Source of the DNA: Methylumidiphilus sp963753955
GTDB lineage: Bacteria; Pseudomonadota; Gammaproteobacteria; Methylococcales; Methylococcaceae
Assembly (NCBI GenBank): GCA_963753955.1
Contig: CAVWEM010000024.1
Span: 1-64,000, forward strand
Direction: 5' to 3'
Length of the DNA: 64,000 nucleotides
Shown: one piece after another, positions 8,937-18,081 of the stretch
How positions within the stretch are numbered: position 1 is the first letter of the stretch
How the letters are laid out: each line of letters begins with the position of its first letter
The notes under the pieces: model-generated
Database searches by the model: none
What the model saw: the letters and a program-made list of their open reading frames with translations, nothing else
What the model was told of the DNA's origin: nothing
Position numbers and translations under genes: made by a program

Positions 8937-9635
8937 ATGTGTGGCCGTTTCGTGCTGGACAGCCCTCCTGAATTGATCGCCGCAAGCTTTGGGTTGGATG
9001 ATGTGCCGGCTTTGACGCCCCGCTACAACATCGCGCCCAGCCAATACATGCCCATCATCCATGCCCCCGCAGGCGTCCGGGAATGCGTATTGACGCGCTG
9101 GGGCCTCGTTCCGGCCTGGTCCAAGGAACCCCGAACGGAATACAGCACGATCAACGCACGGGCGGAAACCGTCGCCACCAAGCCCGCCTTCCGGGATGCC
9201 TTTCGCCGTCGCAGGTGTCTGATTCCAGCAGATGGCTTCTTCGAGTGGACTCGCGCCGAAGGCAAAGCCAAGAAGCCGTATTTCATCCGTTTGAAAGCCC
9301 CCGGCCCTTTCGCCTTTGCCGGACTTTGGGAGCGCTGGGAGAAGGACGGCCAGACGCTGGAAACCTGCACTATCATCGTCACCGAAGCCAACGAGTTAAT
9401 GCGGCCTATACACGACCGGATGCCGGTCATCCTGGCGCGGGACGATTACGGTCTTTGGCTCGACCCCGGCATCAGCGATCCCGCCAGACTACAGCCGCTG
9501 TTGAAGCCTTATCCCGCCGAGCGGATGCAAGCCTATCCTGTCAGCACGGCGGTCAACAGTGTCCGCAATGATGGCGAAAGTTTGATCCGGCCCTTGCCAT
9601 CATCCCTGGCGGCGGCGCAAATCGATCTGTTTTGA
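8937..9635 (+). CDS. yedK: SRAP domain protein (YedK/HMCES type)
   Basis: A 232-aa protein that forms a protective thiazolidine DNA-protein crosslink at abasic sites in single-stranded DNA. The start ATG at 8937 was chosen because it gives MCGRF, placing the catalytic cysteine at residue 2 after Met removal. Other conserved parts are NIAPSQ, WGLVPAW, NARAETVATKPAFRDAFRRRRCLIPADGFFEW and the HDRMPVIL block with the active-site histidine. Length fits the family. It is transcribed divergently from umuDC, which makes sense for DNA damage tolerance, although SOS control is not shown. Confidence 0.93.
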   Translation: MCGRFVLDSPPELIAASFGLDDVPALTPRYNIAPSQYMPIIHAPAGVRECVLTRWGLVPAWSKEPRTEYSTINARAETVATKPAFRDAFRRRRCLIPADGFFEWTRAEGKAKKPYFIRLKAPGPFAFAGLWERWEKDGQTLETCTIIVTEANELMRPIHDRMPVILARDDYGLWLDPGISDPARLQPLLKPYPAERMQAYPVSTAVNSVRNDGESLIRPLPSSLAAAQIDLF

Positions 9636-9909
9636 CTGAAGCGCCTATCCCATTCGATTTAAGTGGGGATGACTGATCCAGGAAATTCCGGGGGGTTGCG
9701 GGAATCCATTCCCTGTCTGCGGCCTTTTCAGAAAGCGGGGGCAGTGCTAATCTCATAACCCACTGATGGCCTTCCAACAACAACCTAAGTACAGGACAAA
9801 ACCTCCAAAGCCCATAGGAATTCCTGGAATTTCTCGCTGAGGTTCAGCACGATGTTGCGGAGGAAGTCGAGTCCGTGGCGGAACAAGGACTTGAGGGGAC
9901 GCTGCAGGG

Positions 9910-10889
9910 TCTTTTAAAAAGGATGGGGTTTTGCCCATGGAGCAACTGGCCGGTGCGGTAAGTCCAGGCGAAGGCCAGAGCGAGCAGGCCCATCAGCTCG
10001 GCAAGGCGCTCGGGGCCGGTCAGGTGGGTATCCTCGAAGTTGAAGCCCCGGCTCTTCAGGCAGCCGAACAGGGTCTCGACCTGCCAGCGGTCGGCGTAGG
10101 CGCCGATGGCTTCGGCCTGTGGCGCGGAGGATGAGGCGATGAACAGGAAGTCGCCGTCGTCCAGGCGCGGCGCGGTGACATGAACGAAACCGCCCCAGAC
10201 CGGCCTGCGCCCCGGCAGGTGCCGGCAGGTGCCGGCAGGTGCCGGCAGTCGCCGGGCTTGAGCGAGCCGAACAACACGTCCAGGCGCATCATCCGGTTCC
10301 GGCCATTGGGGGCGAGCGTGTTGCGCTTGAGGCGCTGGTGGAACGGGATGCCTTGGCTTTGCAGCCAGCGGAACCAGTCCTCGCCGACGAACTCGCGGTC
10401 GGCCAGCAGCGCCTCAATCGTGGCGACACCAAAGACTTTGAGGAAACGCCCCATCAAGGCGACGCGCTCGGCGGTGTCGGAGTTGCCCGCCTTGTCCAGG
10501 ACGCTCCAGAACACCGGCAGGGCGATGCCGTGGCAGGCGATGCCGAGCACGAGGAAGTTGATGTCGGCCTTGCCGAACTGCCCGTTCGTGCGGTCCATCG
10601 TCAGCCGCCAGGGGCCGTCGCCGACCGGGCCGATGCGCACCAGCAGGCGGGCCAGGTCGTCGTAGCCGATCCCGAACGAGCGGAAAAAGCGTTGCAGGCG
10701 CTTGTAGTGCGAGTCCACCTTGGCCTTGCCGCCGAAGCCGGTGGCCAGCTCGGCCAGGCTGACGCTGCGCACCTTGAGCAGCGCCAGCAGGAATTGGGCA
10801 AGGAAGCTTATCCTCGCGCCGTGCCAAGGCAGGTGTTCGGCCAGGACGGCCTTGAGTTCGTGGATCGGGTCGTTCGGGGAGGCAGTCAT
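9910..10889 (-). pseudogene. IS4-family transposase, frameshifted by a 10-bp repeat
   Basis: The start ATG is at 10889. The first about 215 residues are in one frame and include LTMDRTNGQFGKADINFL (catalytic Asp) and EALLADREFVGEDWF (second Asp). The Glu-containing block AYADRWQVETLFGCLKSRGF lies near 10,050-10,110 in another frame, ending close to 9,910. The change of frame falls on a run of nearly four 10-bp repeats at 10212-10248; one unit more or less shifts the frame by one base. No complete transposase is made from this copy as written. Confidence 0.85.
10212..10248. repeat. 10-bp tandem repeat in transposase B
   Basis: CCGGCAGGTG is repeated about 3.7 times. It lies at the point where the transposase changes reading frame, so repeat expansion is the simplest cause of the frameshift. 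Confidence 0.85.
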
Positions 10890-10979
10890 CGGGCCTGGAA
10901 AAAGCTATTGGCTTAACCCATGACAATCAATCAGTTAAATTTTTGTCCTGTACTTAGAACAACAACACAAAACTTCGCC

Positions 10980-11315
10980 ATGAACAAAGCCGAACTACTC
11001 GACGCACTCTCCGGCCAAACCAAGGACGAAGTGTCCAAGACCCTCGACGCCCTGTTGGACATCATCGGCTCCACCCTGGCCAAGGGCGACAAGTTGTTGT
11101 TGGTCGGCTTCGGCACCTTCGAGATCCAGCACCGGGCCGCGCGGGCCGGGCGCAACCCCCAGACGGGCGCTCCCATTGAAATTGCCGAGGCCACACTGCC
11201 CAAGTTCAGTCCCGGCAAGGCGCTGAAGGAGCGGGTGGCCGAGGCCCACAGACCCAAGGCGGCACCGGAAGCCAAAGCCAAGAAGGCCAAGGCAGTGCGA
11301 CGTGAAGTCGATTAA
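10980..11315 (+). CDS. HU-family DNA-binding protein
   Basis: A 111-aa nucleoid protein beginning MNKAELLDAL. The body matches HU/IHF: DALLDIIGSTLAKGDKLLLVGFGTFEIQHRAARAGRNPQTGAPIEI, with the arm tip RNPQTG and the PKFSPGKALKERV end. An extra Lys/Ala-rich tail of about 20 residues follows the fold. An upstream extension to 10920 exists in frame but is IS sequence, so ATG 10980 is the real start. The IS4-like element ends 23 bases upstream and has displaced the native promoter. A decayed ihfB-like gene lies downstream beyond the intron. Confidence 0.92.
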   Translation: MNKAELLDALSGQTKDEVSKTLDALLDIIGSTLAKGDKLLLVGFGTFEIQHRAARAGRNPQTGAPIEIAEATLPKFSPGKALKERVAEAHRPKAAPEAKAKKAKAVRREVD

Positions 11316-11911
11316 GTAATTGATTCAACCAGTGAAACACCCCTGGCTAGTGAATCCCGCCGTTCCCTCGGCGGTAGCCTACCGGCACATGCGCTACCAG
11401 CAATGGTTACGTATGAAGCTGCCGGGACAATGTACCCCGTCCCCGAAAGGGGTTAAGCCGAACCCGCGAGGGCAAGGCGCATCTGCCAGTGTAAGGCGGA
11501 AGGGGGCTAGGCTGGATGGTATGGTTAAGACATCTGAACTGTTGATAAACTTCGTTACCTTCGACAAGCCAAATACACTGACAGGCTTGAACTAAAAAGT
11601 GCGCGGCTGGACAATCCGTTTGCCTTTCGGATTGCAGGGACATAAAAGCCGCCGGAGGATAGACAGAACCTAACCCATCCGTGTTACTTATGTGGAACAC
11701 GGTAAACCCGTGCCTTCGCCCGCAAGGGCAAGCCGACCCGAAGGAAGGCCCACGGAGGGCGGGCATAGGATAACGGAAAAAGCGAACGCCGCCCTGCAAT
11801 GGGACGGATAAGGGTTGAGCCGGAAGGCGACATCATCCTGCCAGTAATGGCGCAGACTTCCCATGTTGGTCTCTTGTCACAAGAAAGCCTGTAAAACAAC
11901 GGAAGAGGAAA

Positions 11912-12495
11912 ATGCTTATGAACGCGGAAGGTAAAACTGAAGTGTGCGCTCCCTCAAACCCGGAAGTGGATTGGCATGGCATCAACTGGGCCGCGTGTCA
12001 CAAACAGGTTAGAAGATTACAGGCACGTATTGTGAAGGTTACGCAGGAAGGCGACTGGAACAAGGTGCAAGCCTTGCAATGGAAGCTGACCCACTCTTTC
12101 AGCGGCAAGGCACTAGCCGTTAAAAAGGTGACTGAGAACTCTGGAAAGAAAACACCTGGGGTGGACGGGGAAACCTGGCCGACCCCGGAGGCCAAATCTC
12201 AGGCTATATTGTCGCTCAAAAGGCACGGCTACAAGGCCAAACCTCTGAGAAGGGTTAATATCCCGAAAAGCAACGGCAAGATGCGCCCGCTGGGAATACC
12301 GACGATGAAAGACAGGGCCATGCAGAAGTTACACCTGCTGGCGCTGGAACCCATCTCGGAAACCACGGCGGATGGAAACTCCTACGGTTTCAGGCCGGAA
12401 CGATCCACGGCGGATGCCCGTGCGCAGTGCTTCATAGCGCTGTCACAAAGAAGCTGCGCACAATGGGTGTTAGAAGGAGACATCAAAGGTTGCTT
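11912..12495 (+). pseudogene. ltrA: Group II intron reverse transcriptase/maturase, 5' part
   Basis: This part carries RT domains 0-3: KNSGKKTPGVDGETW-like N-terminal signature, PLRRVNIPKSNGKMRPLGIPTMKDRAMQ, SYGFRPERSTADA and VLEGDIKGC, which holds the first catalytic Asp. The frame is then broken by the serine-recombinase element within the codon after GC (normally F-D-N-I-S). The rest continues at 15224. A purine-rich sequence, GGAAGAGGAAAATGCTT, precedes the first ATG. Confidence 0.88.
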
Positions 12496-12522
12496 GGTTG
12501 CTGCTTCATAATGCCCCCAGGT

Positions 12523-14734
12523 TCATGAGAGTTGGGTAAACAGGTCGGGTTGGTTGTCTATCACTTTGATCCGCAGACCTTTTCTGCGGCCTTGGCAGAC
12601 ATGGACGGCGTCGAGTTCGCCACGCTTTACACGCTGCAACACGGTTTGGCGGGACACGCCGAGCAATTTGGTGGCTTTTTGCATCACGATATAGCCCTCG
12701 GGAACGTCTTCGACTAATTGACGGCGAAAGCCATCGGTCAGGCGAATCTGCCAGGGAGCGCCGGGTGTGGCCTGTTCCCCGGCGATGAAGCCGTCGTTGA
12801 TCCATCGGTGGAGGGTTGATGGTGCCATGCCGAGGACTTTGGCCGCCTGCTGGAGGCTGAGGAGTTCGCCCCCGGAGGATTCTTCCGAAGGTTCGAAGCG
12901 CGGAATTTGCCAGTGCCGCCGCAAGTTGCCCACGGCATTGGCAGTGAGGCGCAGGCCCCGTGCCGTGGTCCGGCCCTGTTGGTTGAGGATGCCCGCGATG
13001 ACGGCATCGGGGTAGAGCATCGCCAGTCGGCGCAGGAGCGACAGGGTGTCTTCGTCGGTGCGGACGGTGGCGGGGCGGGAGCGCGGCAAGCCGACATCCA
13101 ACTCGGTGAGCCTGCCGCCGCGCCAGCGCAAGGTCAGATGCGCCCGGTGTTCGTCGCGGAACACGGCGATGCCGACCTCTTCGAGCAAGGTCCGCAGGAG
13201 TTCCTTTTTGTCGCGGGCCGTGGTGGCGGGTGCTGACCAGACGTGATTGAGATCCTGGCCGAGCGCCAGCAACGCATTGCGTTCGGCGACGGTCAACGGG
13301 GCCGGGCGCTGCCGTTGGCGGCGGGCCAGCTCGGCCTGGGCTTGGTCCAGTTCGCGCAAGCGCCGCTCCCATTCGGTTTCGAGCCCGCGTGCGACCAGCC
13401 GGTTTTCCGGTTCGACGGCGCGATAGCGGCGTTCAGCCTTTTCCGCTTCGTAGCGGGCGCGCTCGACCGCCAGTTGCCACTGGGCGAACGCGGCGTCTTG
13501 ATCGGTTTCGAGTTGTTGGGCGGCCATCAGCGCGGCTTCGATACCGGCAGGCTCCAGGGCTTCCAGAAAAGCGCGTGTCACCGCCTCGTCGATTTGCACA
13601 CCGCCGACGTTGAGGCAGTAGACGCCCCGCCCGCTGACGACGTTTTTGCCCCCGCAATGGTAGCCGGGGGCGGCGTTCCGTCCGCGATAGTGGGTGCGCA
13701 AGCGCCGTCCGCAGTGGCCGCAGACGGCGAGGCCTTGCAGCAACGCGCCCCCTTCGCGCAGCGCGCCGCCCGCTTGGTGGGGTTGCGGGCGGGTGTTGCC
13801 GTCGAGCCGTGCCTGGATGGCTTCGTAAGTGGCCCAGTCGATGTAGCCTTCATGGTGCCCGGGAATGAAAACAGCCCACTCCGACTGCGGGAGATGGCGG
13901 ATGCGTTTCCTGACCTGCCCCTGTTCGTCGATGTAACGTTCATTGCGGGTTTTTCCATAGCAATAGGCACCGGCATACACCGGATTGGTCAGGACATGGT
14001 GGATCGCGATATAGGTGGGCAACGACCACAGGGCTTCGCCGGTCGGGTTGGGTTGATGGGGAAAGCCCCAGGCCTTCGGCATGGAACCAGAGCCAGACCC
14101 GGCGCGCCGAACCCAGTTCGGCGAAGCGTTCGAACACCGAGCGGATGGCGGCAACCACCGCCGCGTCGGGATGGAAGCGCACCTCGCCGTCCTCGTCGCC
14201 CCAAACGAAGCCAACGGGCAACCCCCGGCGCAGTTCGCCGCGGGCGGCCTTGTTGCGGATTCCACCGTCGAGCCGCGCCCGCAAAATATGGAGTTCAGCC
14301 TCGCTCATTGTGCCCTTGAGCCCCAGTAATAGCCGGTCGTTAAACAGCCCCGGATGATAGACGCCATCGGCGTCGCCGATCAAGGTATCCGTCATGCCGC
14401 ACAGGTCAAGCAGGCGATACCAGTCGCCATTGTTGCGCGCCAGGCGGGAGACCTCGAGGCCCAAGACTATTCCGACATGGCCCAATGCGACCTCCGCGGT
14501 CAACTGGGCAAAGCCATAACGGTCCGCCGTACTGGCACCTGAAAGGCCGAGATCCTGGTCGATGACGGCGACTTGTTCACGTAACCAGCCGAGTTCGACG
14601 GCGCGGTCAACCAGGGCGTATTGGCGCGCGGTAGATTCCCGGTTGTGCTCGACTTGGGTCGCGGTGGATTGGCGGATATATACCATGGCGGTGCGGCGCA
14701 AGTGGGCCGCGCTGATCTTGCCCCGGTCACTCAT
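12523..14734 (-). pseudogene. Large serine recombinase, one frameshift
   Basis: The N-terminal resolvase domain (ATG 14734) has the nucleophile in VYIRQSTATQ (Ser about residue 23) and LEVSRLARNNGDW. The recombinase domain follows and the frame changes near 14060-14075 in a run of Gs/Cs (GLGLSPSTQ becomes AWGFPHQPN). The rest is in the second frame: PVYAGAYCYGKTRNERY, a zinc ribbon (CGHCGRRL...GYHCGG), a coiled-coil region and two C-terminal helix-turn-helix units of MerR-like type (LSLQQAAKVLGMAPSTLHRW and IVMQKATKLLGVSRQTVLQR). Complete it would be about 730 aa. A single base separates the two frames, so a sequencing error is possible. Confidence 0.85.
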
Positions 14735-14900
14735 GGCTTGCCCCTTCTTGTCTGGTTCCGGTCTCTGTGGCCTTGGCGATCAGCTGCGCCAGCTTGTCGA
14801 GGGCGGCTGCGCGTTGGGTGTTGTCCAACTGCTCCCATATCTCCGCGTTGTGGGGTGTTGGCATGTTTTCCAGAAAGGGCAAACTCATCTGCATGGACAT
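14727..14900 (-). CDS. Small helper ORF of the serine-recombinase element
   Basis: It begins MSMQMSLPFLENMPTPHN and encodes 57 aa, mostly helical (WEQLDNTQRAAALDKLAQLIAKA). Its stop overlaps the recombinase start, suggesting coupled translation. I do not know its function; position suggests an accessory factor for the recombinase. Confidence 0.55.
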   Translation of the reverse strand: MSMQMSLPFLENMPTPHNAEIWEQLDNTQRAAALDKLAQLIAKATETGTRQEGASHE

Positions 14901-15180
14901 TGTGGCGCTCCTCGGGGATCGGTTGACGTTGGAGGAGAGCGTCAACCAAACTGCGGGTCAGGAGCAAGTCTGACAGCGAGCCCAGCAGGTTTGCGTTCTT
15001 GTCGGGCGTTGCCGGAGTATGTGGGTCGGCAAGCGCCGCATCGGTCCAGTCGGCGGGAACGATTGACCGGCTCTGGTCCGGCAACACCAGCAGGAAGTAA
15101 ATCCGACCGGCCCGGCGGATGCGCCGCATGATTTGTAGGGTTCTACCTTCAAACGGATGCCCCCGGCGAATTATGGTTGC
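14731..15180 (-). CDS. DUF5372-like small protein of the serine-recombinase element
   Basis: From the in-frame region HPFEGRTLQIMRR (about 15,150) through RRAGRIYFLLVLPDQSRSIVPADWTDA it resembles DUF5372 proteins, which recur beside serine recombinases. No ATG precedes the conserved start; ATG 15129 would lose the HPFEGRT segment, so a non-ATG start further upstream is likely. The C-terminal third overlaps the 57-aa ORF in another frame and may not be constrained. Function unknown. Confidence 0.5.
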   Translation of the reverse strand, partial: ATIIRRGHPFEGRTLQIMRRIRRAGRIYFLLVLPDQSRSIVPADWTDAALADPHTPATPDKNANLLGSLSDLLLTRSLVDALLQRQPIPEERHNVHADEFALSGKHANTPQRGDMGAVGQHPTRSRPRQAGAADRQGHRDRNQTRRGKP

Positions 15181-15223
15181 CGATTCGGGAAAGTCTTCGG
15201 GAGGGGTATTGTGTCGTGGTTTC

Positions 15224-15990
15224 CTTTGACAACATCAGCCACCAATGGCTGCTTGACAACGTCCCGATGGACAAAGCCATGCTACAAAAGTGGCTGAAAG
15301 CTGGGTACGTCTACGAAAAAGAACTCTTCCCGACGGAAGCGGGAACGCCGCAGGGCGGAATCATATCGCCAACCCTGGCGAATATGACACTTGATGGCCT
15401 GGAATCGGAACTTGAAGCCGAATTCGGCAAAAAGCGTACGAGAAAAGGTTATCTTAACCAGATAAATCTGGTTCGATATGCGGATGACTTTATTATCACT
15501 GGCAGGACGAAAGAACGGCTGGAAAATGAAGTCAAACCACTGGTCATAGAATTCCTCAAGGAACGGGGACTTACCCTCTCGGAAGAAAAGACCAGGATAA
15601 CGCACATCGAGGACGGGTTCGATTTCCTCGGATGGAATGTACGCAAGTGCGGCGGCAAGCTGTTAATCAAGCCGTCCAAGAAGAATGTGAAAGCATTCCT
15701 TGACGACATCCGGGACACGGTGAAGGCAAACAAAACGGCAAAGCAAGAAAACCTGATTGGGTTGCTTAACCCCAAAATAAGGGGATGGGTGAACTACCAC
15801 AGAGGTGCGGTGGCCAAAGAAACCTTCCAAAAAGTAGAACCATGAGATATGGGCAGTCCTTTGGCAATGGGCAAAACGCAGACATCCAAACAAAGGCAAC
15901 CAAAGGCAACCAATGGGCTAAAAAGAAATACTTTAAGACCATAGGGGAACACAACTGGGTGTTTGCAGCAAACGTTGAAACGGTGGTGGG
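15224..15990 (+). pseudogene. ltrA: Group II intron reverse transcriptase/maturase, 3' part
   Basis: It continues from FDNISHQWLL with AGTPQGGIISPTLANM, the YADD catalytic motif (VRYADDFIITG, about 15475-15490) and the maturase segment (GLLNPKIRGWVNYHRGAVAKETF). One extra A near 15838 (GTAGAACCAT instead of GTAGACCAT) and a duplicated 10-bp AAAGGCAACC near 15893-15912 break the frame before WQWAKRRHPNKGN and KKYFKTIGEHNWVFAA. The IS1-like element then cuts the gene off, so the DNA-binding/endonuclease end is missing. Confidence 0.85.
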
Positions 15991-16800
15991 TTTAATTGAT
16001 TTATTGAGATTGAAAGCAGTATCTATTTATAAACAACCCTATCACCGTGTCGTGAAGTGCTTCCAATTTTGAAAAGCAGATCGTTTTGCGCGTCAATCGC
16101 TTGATCCGGGTTCGCAACAAAAGGTTTTTGTTTTCTATTTTTTGAGTATGCTGCTTGCCAATGACGTGCTTGTCTTTAGGGATGAGTGCGGAATAGCTGC
16201 CCCAATCGTCTGTGTAATAGGTCCGGATATTGAATGCCTTCAAATTTGAGATCAATTGCTCGCACACCGCATCTTGGCGCCGCCCGAAAACGAACGACAG
16301 GACACAGCCTGTCACGGCATCGATGGCATACCGGAGCCAGCGTTGGTTCTTTTTGTCGCCGACGTAGCTCCATGGCTCGTCTGCCTGAACATCCATTGGA
16401 GAATCAAGGGGATGCCTGATTTCGACGGCGATCTCACGCGTACCGATATAAGGGTTCACGGCGACCACTTCAGCGGAGCTTTTTTTTAGCGTGGAAATGA
16501 CGGTGTTTTTGCCGATACCCAGAATGCGCGAAGTATCCCGGATGCCGCCGCCGTTCATGGCAATGTCCACAATCTGGTCTTTGACGCCAGGCTCGTAGGC
16601 CCGGTACACGCAGTCGGTCTTGAATATTCGCCCGCACTCCTTGCAGCGAAACCGGGAACGACCGCTTTGGGTGCCGTAACGGACAACCTCGGAACTGTTG
16701 CAATACTTGCACAAAACAATTTGATACGCCATTGGAATGGTTGCCTAAGAAGCTTAAAAATTTTATGCTCTACCATACTTAATAAATCAATTAAACCCAC
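15986..16800 (-). mobile_element. IS1-like insertion sequence
   Basis: Inverted repeats GTGGGTTTAATTGATTTATT (15986-16005) and the complement at 16781-16800 match over 20 bases. They enclose one transposase. I see no direct target repeat at the two flanks, and the end of the intron ORF is missing, so the insertion was probably accompanied by a deletion or by recombination between copies. Confidence 0.85.
16001..16732 (-). CDS. IS1-family transposase
   Basis: A 243-aa protein in a single frame, without the InsA/InsB frameshift of classical IS1. The N-terminal zinc finger is CKYCNSSEVVRYG...RFRCKECGRIF. A helix-turn-helix follows (GIRDTSRILGIGKNTVISTLKK). The DDE part includes DEPWSYVGDKKNQRWL and YTDDWGSYSALIP. 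The stop codon lies inside the terminal repeat. It appears intact. Confidence 0.9.
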   Translation of the reverse strand: MAYQIVLCKYCNSSEVVRYGTQSGRSRFRCKECGRIFKTDCVYRAYEPGVKDQIVDIAMNGGGIRDTSRILGIGKNTVISTLKKSSAEVVAVNPYIGTREIAVEIRHPLDSPMDVQADEPWSYVGDKKNQRWLRYAIDAVTGCVLSFVFGRRQDAVCEQLISNLKAFNIRTYYTDDWGSYSALIPKDKHVIGKQHTQKIENKNLLLRTRIKRLTRKTICFSKLEALHDTVIGLFINRYCFQSQ

Positions 16801-16873
16801 CTCCGGCTGCGGATGAGTATTGCGAAGGCAATGAAATTGCCGACTCCGGTGAAACGGGGCTTTGTGGAGGCTT

Positions 16874-16948
16874 GAGCTGGATGAGGGGAAACTTTCACGT
16901 CCAGTTCTTAGGGGAGGGAACGGCGGCAACGCCGCTTCCTTACCCGAC
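16874..16948 (+). ncRNA. Group II intron domains V and VI
   Basis: Domain V (16874-16907) is 34 nt, begins GAGC and closes with GTTC. It carries the AGC catalytic triad and a GAAA loop. Domain VI follows as a hairpin with a CGGCGGCAACGCCG core and a bulged A about 7 bases before the intron end (...CCCGAC, 16948). Confidence 0.82.
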
Positions 16949-16973
16949 AAATAGCCCTGCACTTTAAGATTCC

Positions 16974-17271
16974 ATGTCCTCCGCCATGACCCGTTCCGAA
17001 TTGGCCGCTCAGTTGGCCCGAACCGTCACCGACGTGCCCGTCCCCTAGGTCGAAGAGGCCGTGAAGGTTTTGACCAACATTCTGGCGGGATCATTGGCTT
17101 CCGGCGAGCGGATCGAACACGGGGGTTTGGCGGGTTTTCCCTGCGAACCCATCCGCCAAGGCTTAGCCGCAACCCCAAGACTGGCGAGCAGGTGGAAATT
17201 AGGCAAAAACGCATCCCCCACTTTAAGCCAGGGAAGGAGATGAGGGAGCGAGTCGATCAGTCTCGTGACAA
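16974..17271 (+). pseudogene. ihfB: Decayed integration host factor beta-like gene
   Basis: It begins MSSAMTRSELAAQLART and matches IHF-beta through VEEAVKVLTNILAGSLASGERIEHGG. An in-frame TAG at about 17046 replaces the codon before VEEAV. A frameshift near 17137 separates it from the end, where RNPKTGEQVEIRQKRIPHFKPGKE can be read in another frame. Both lesions leave no functional protein. It lies directly after the intron end and looks like an old neighbour of the HU gene at 10980. Confidence 0.82.
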
Positions 17272-17868
17272 TGGACGAAGCTTAAGCTCAATTCCGGATG
17301 ACGGGGATTCGGGCGACGATCCTTAAGCCGAAAGGCCTGAAGTTCAGGCATAGATTGTCCCCGTTGCATTCGGTGGTTGGCATTTCTTTCTAGGGCCGCC
17401 CTAGTCGATTTCGGCAACCGGCTACTCCCAGGCGAATATTCTAAATCGGCCAAAAGGAGCCAGTCGCACTAATGTCAGTGAACGACAGAATTATGTGAAA
17501 AAGTGGTCAGTCAGCGAGTGACGATGAGTGGCACGAACCGCTACTCATGGATTACTCGGGAACTGAGTGCCAGCTTAATCGACGCACATGAAGCGCGGCA
17601 AAATGTTCGTGCGGGTTCAAGCTACAATTGAAAACTCTGTGGCTAAAGCCTGTTCAGAGCCAACCGAAGCGTTTGCAAGCATCATACACGAGGTATACGC
17701 AAACTTCGATGGTCATGGGAGGTGCCTTCGTGTGAAAAGCGTTTTTGGCCAATCACTTATCACTTTAGCCCTTCCACATGACCACTGCCAATCAACTAGC
17801 ACCAAAGGTTTATAAGTCCATAGAGTTTTTGGCGAGAGAATAGGGGGTAAACACAATTTGTACAATAT
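17272..17868. other. Intergenic region, no convincing gene
   Basis: About 600 bases without a gene I recognise. A 75-codon plus-strand ORF at 17588-17815 (MKRGKMFVRVQATIENS...) has no clear ribosome binding site or family and is not called. Confidence 0.5.
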
Positions 17869-18081
17869 CTAAATAATGCTGCCTCTCATGATTTCAGTTT
17901 CCGCTACTAACCAGTCATGGTCTTCGAAACCGGGTTCAAAACCGCGCTGCTCTGCCTTGTAATAGGCAGCTTCAGCAATCCATAGCCGGAGTTCGTCGCC
18001 TGCTGGAATGTTAGAAAAGGTTTCCCTCGCCTCACTAAATCTTTCACTCTTCTTGATGATATTTTTTGCATTGACGCCCAT
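17869..18081 (-). CDS. DUF2934 protein
   Basis: A 70-aa protein whose second half, LRLWIAEAAYYKAEQRGFEP followed by GFEDHDWLVAETEI, matches DUF2934, a short domain of unknown function found in many soil and aquatic proteobacteria. An AGGGGATC ribosome binding site lies just upstream of ATG 18081. It is a stand-alone gene with empty DNA on both sides. Confidence 0.8.
   Translation of the reverse strand: MGVNAKNIIKKSERFSEARETFSNIPAGDELRLWIAEAAYYKAEQRGFEPGFEDHDWLVAETEIMRGSII

Larger units (their letters stand above)
9785..10957 (-). mobile_element. IS4-like insertion sequence B with 9-bp target duplication
   Basis: Perfect 17-bp terminal inverted repeats (CTAAGTACAGGACAAAA at 9785-9801 and its complement at 10941-10957) enclose one transposase. 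The flanks AACAACAAC at 9776-9784 and 10958-10966 are a 9-bp target duplication, as expected for IS4-type transposition. The element landed about 20 bases before the HU start codon, so it separates that gene from its original promoter. Confidence 0.92.
12496..15223 (-). mobile_element. Small serine-recombinase mobile element inserted in the intron RT
   Basis: A 2.73-kb insertion splits the intron RT gene; removing it restores G-C-F-D-N-I-S. Both junctions share CTT (12493-12495 and 15224-15226), consistent with the short crossover core of a large serine recombinase. The only genes are the recombinase and two small overlapping ORFs, all leftward; there is no cargo. Confidence 0.75.
11330..16948 (+). 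mobile_element. Group II intron, interrupted by two other elements
   Basis: A structured region before the ORF includes GGAACACGGTAAACCCGTG typical of domain I. A reverse transcriptase/maturase gene follows, then a 34-nt domain V at 16874-16907 and a domain VI hairpin whose bulged A (about 16942) sits 7 bases from an ...AC end at 16948. The 5' boundary is uncertain: GTGCGCGGC at 11598 looks like a GUGYG start, but group-II-like sequence seems to begin nearer 11330. It is inserted between HU and the ihfB-like pseudogene. A serine-recombinase element (12496-15223) and an IS1-like element (about 15986-16800) lie inside it. Confidence 0.75.

Noticed and set aside
11598..11610. GTGCGCGGC as definite intron 5' end
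   Set aside because: It fits the GUGYG rule but structured intron-like sequence seems to start up to 270 bases earlier; left open.
12506..13372. 288-codon minus-strand frame overlapping the serine recombinase
   Set aside because: Arg/Pro-rich composition of a GC-rich shadow frame; the recombinase frame has recognisable domains.
17588..17815. 75-codon ORF between ihfB remnant and DUF2934 gene
   Set aside because: No ribosome binding site, no domain, composition not clearly protein-like.
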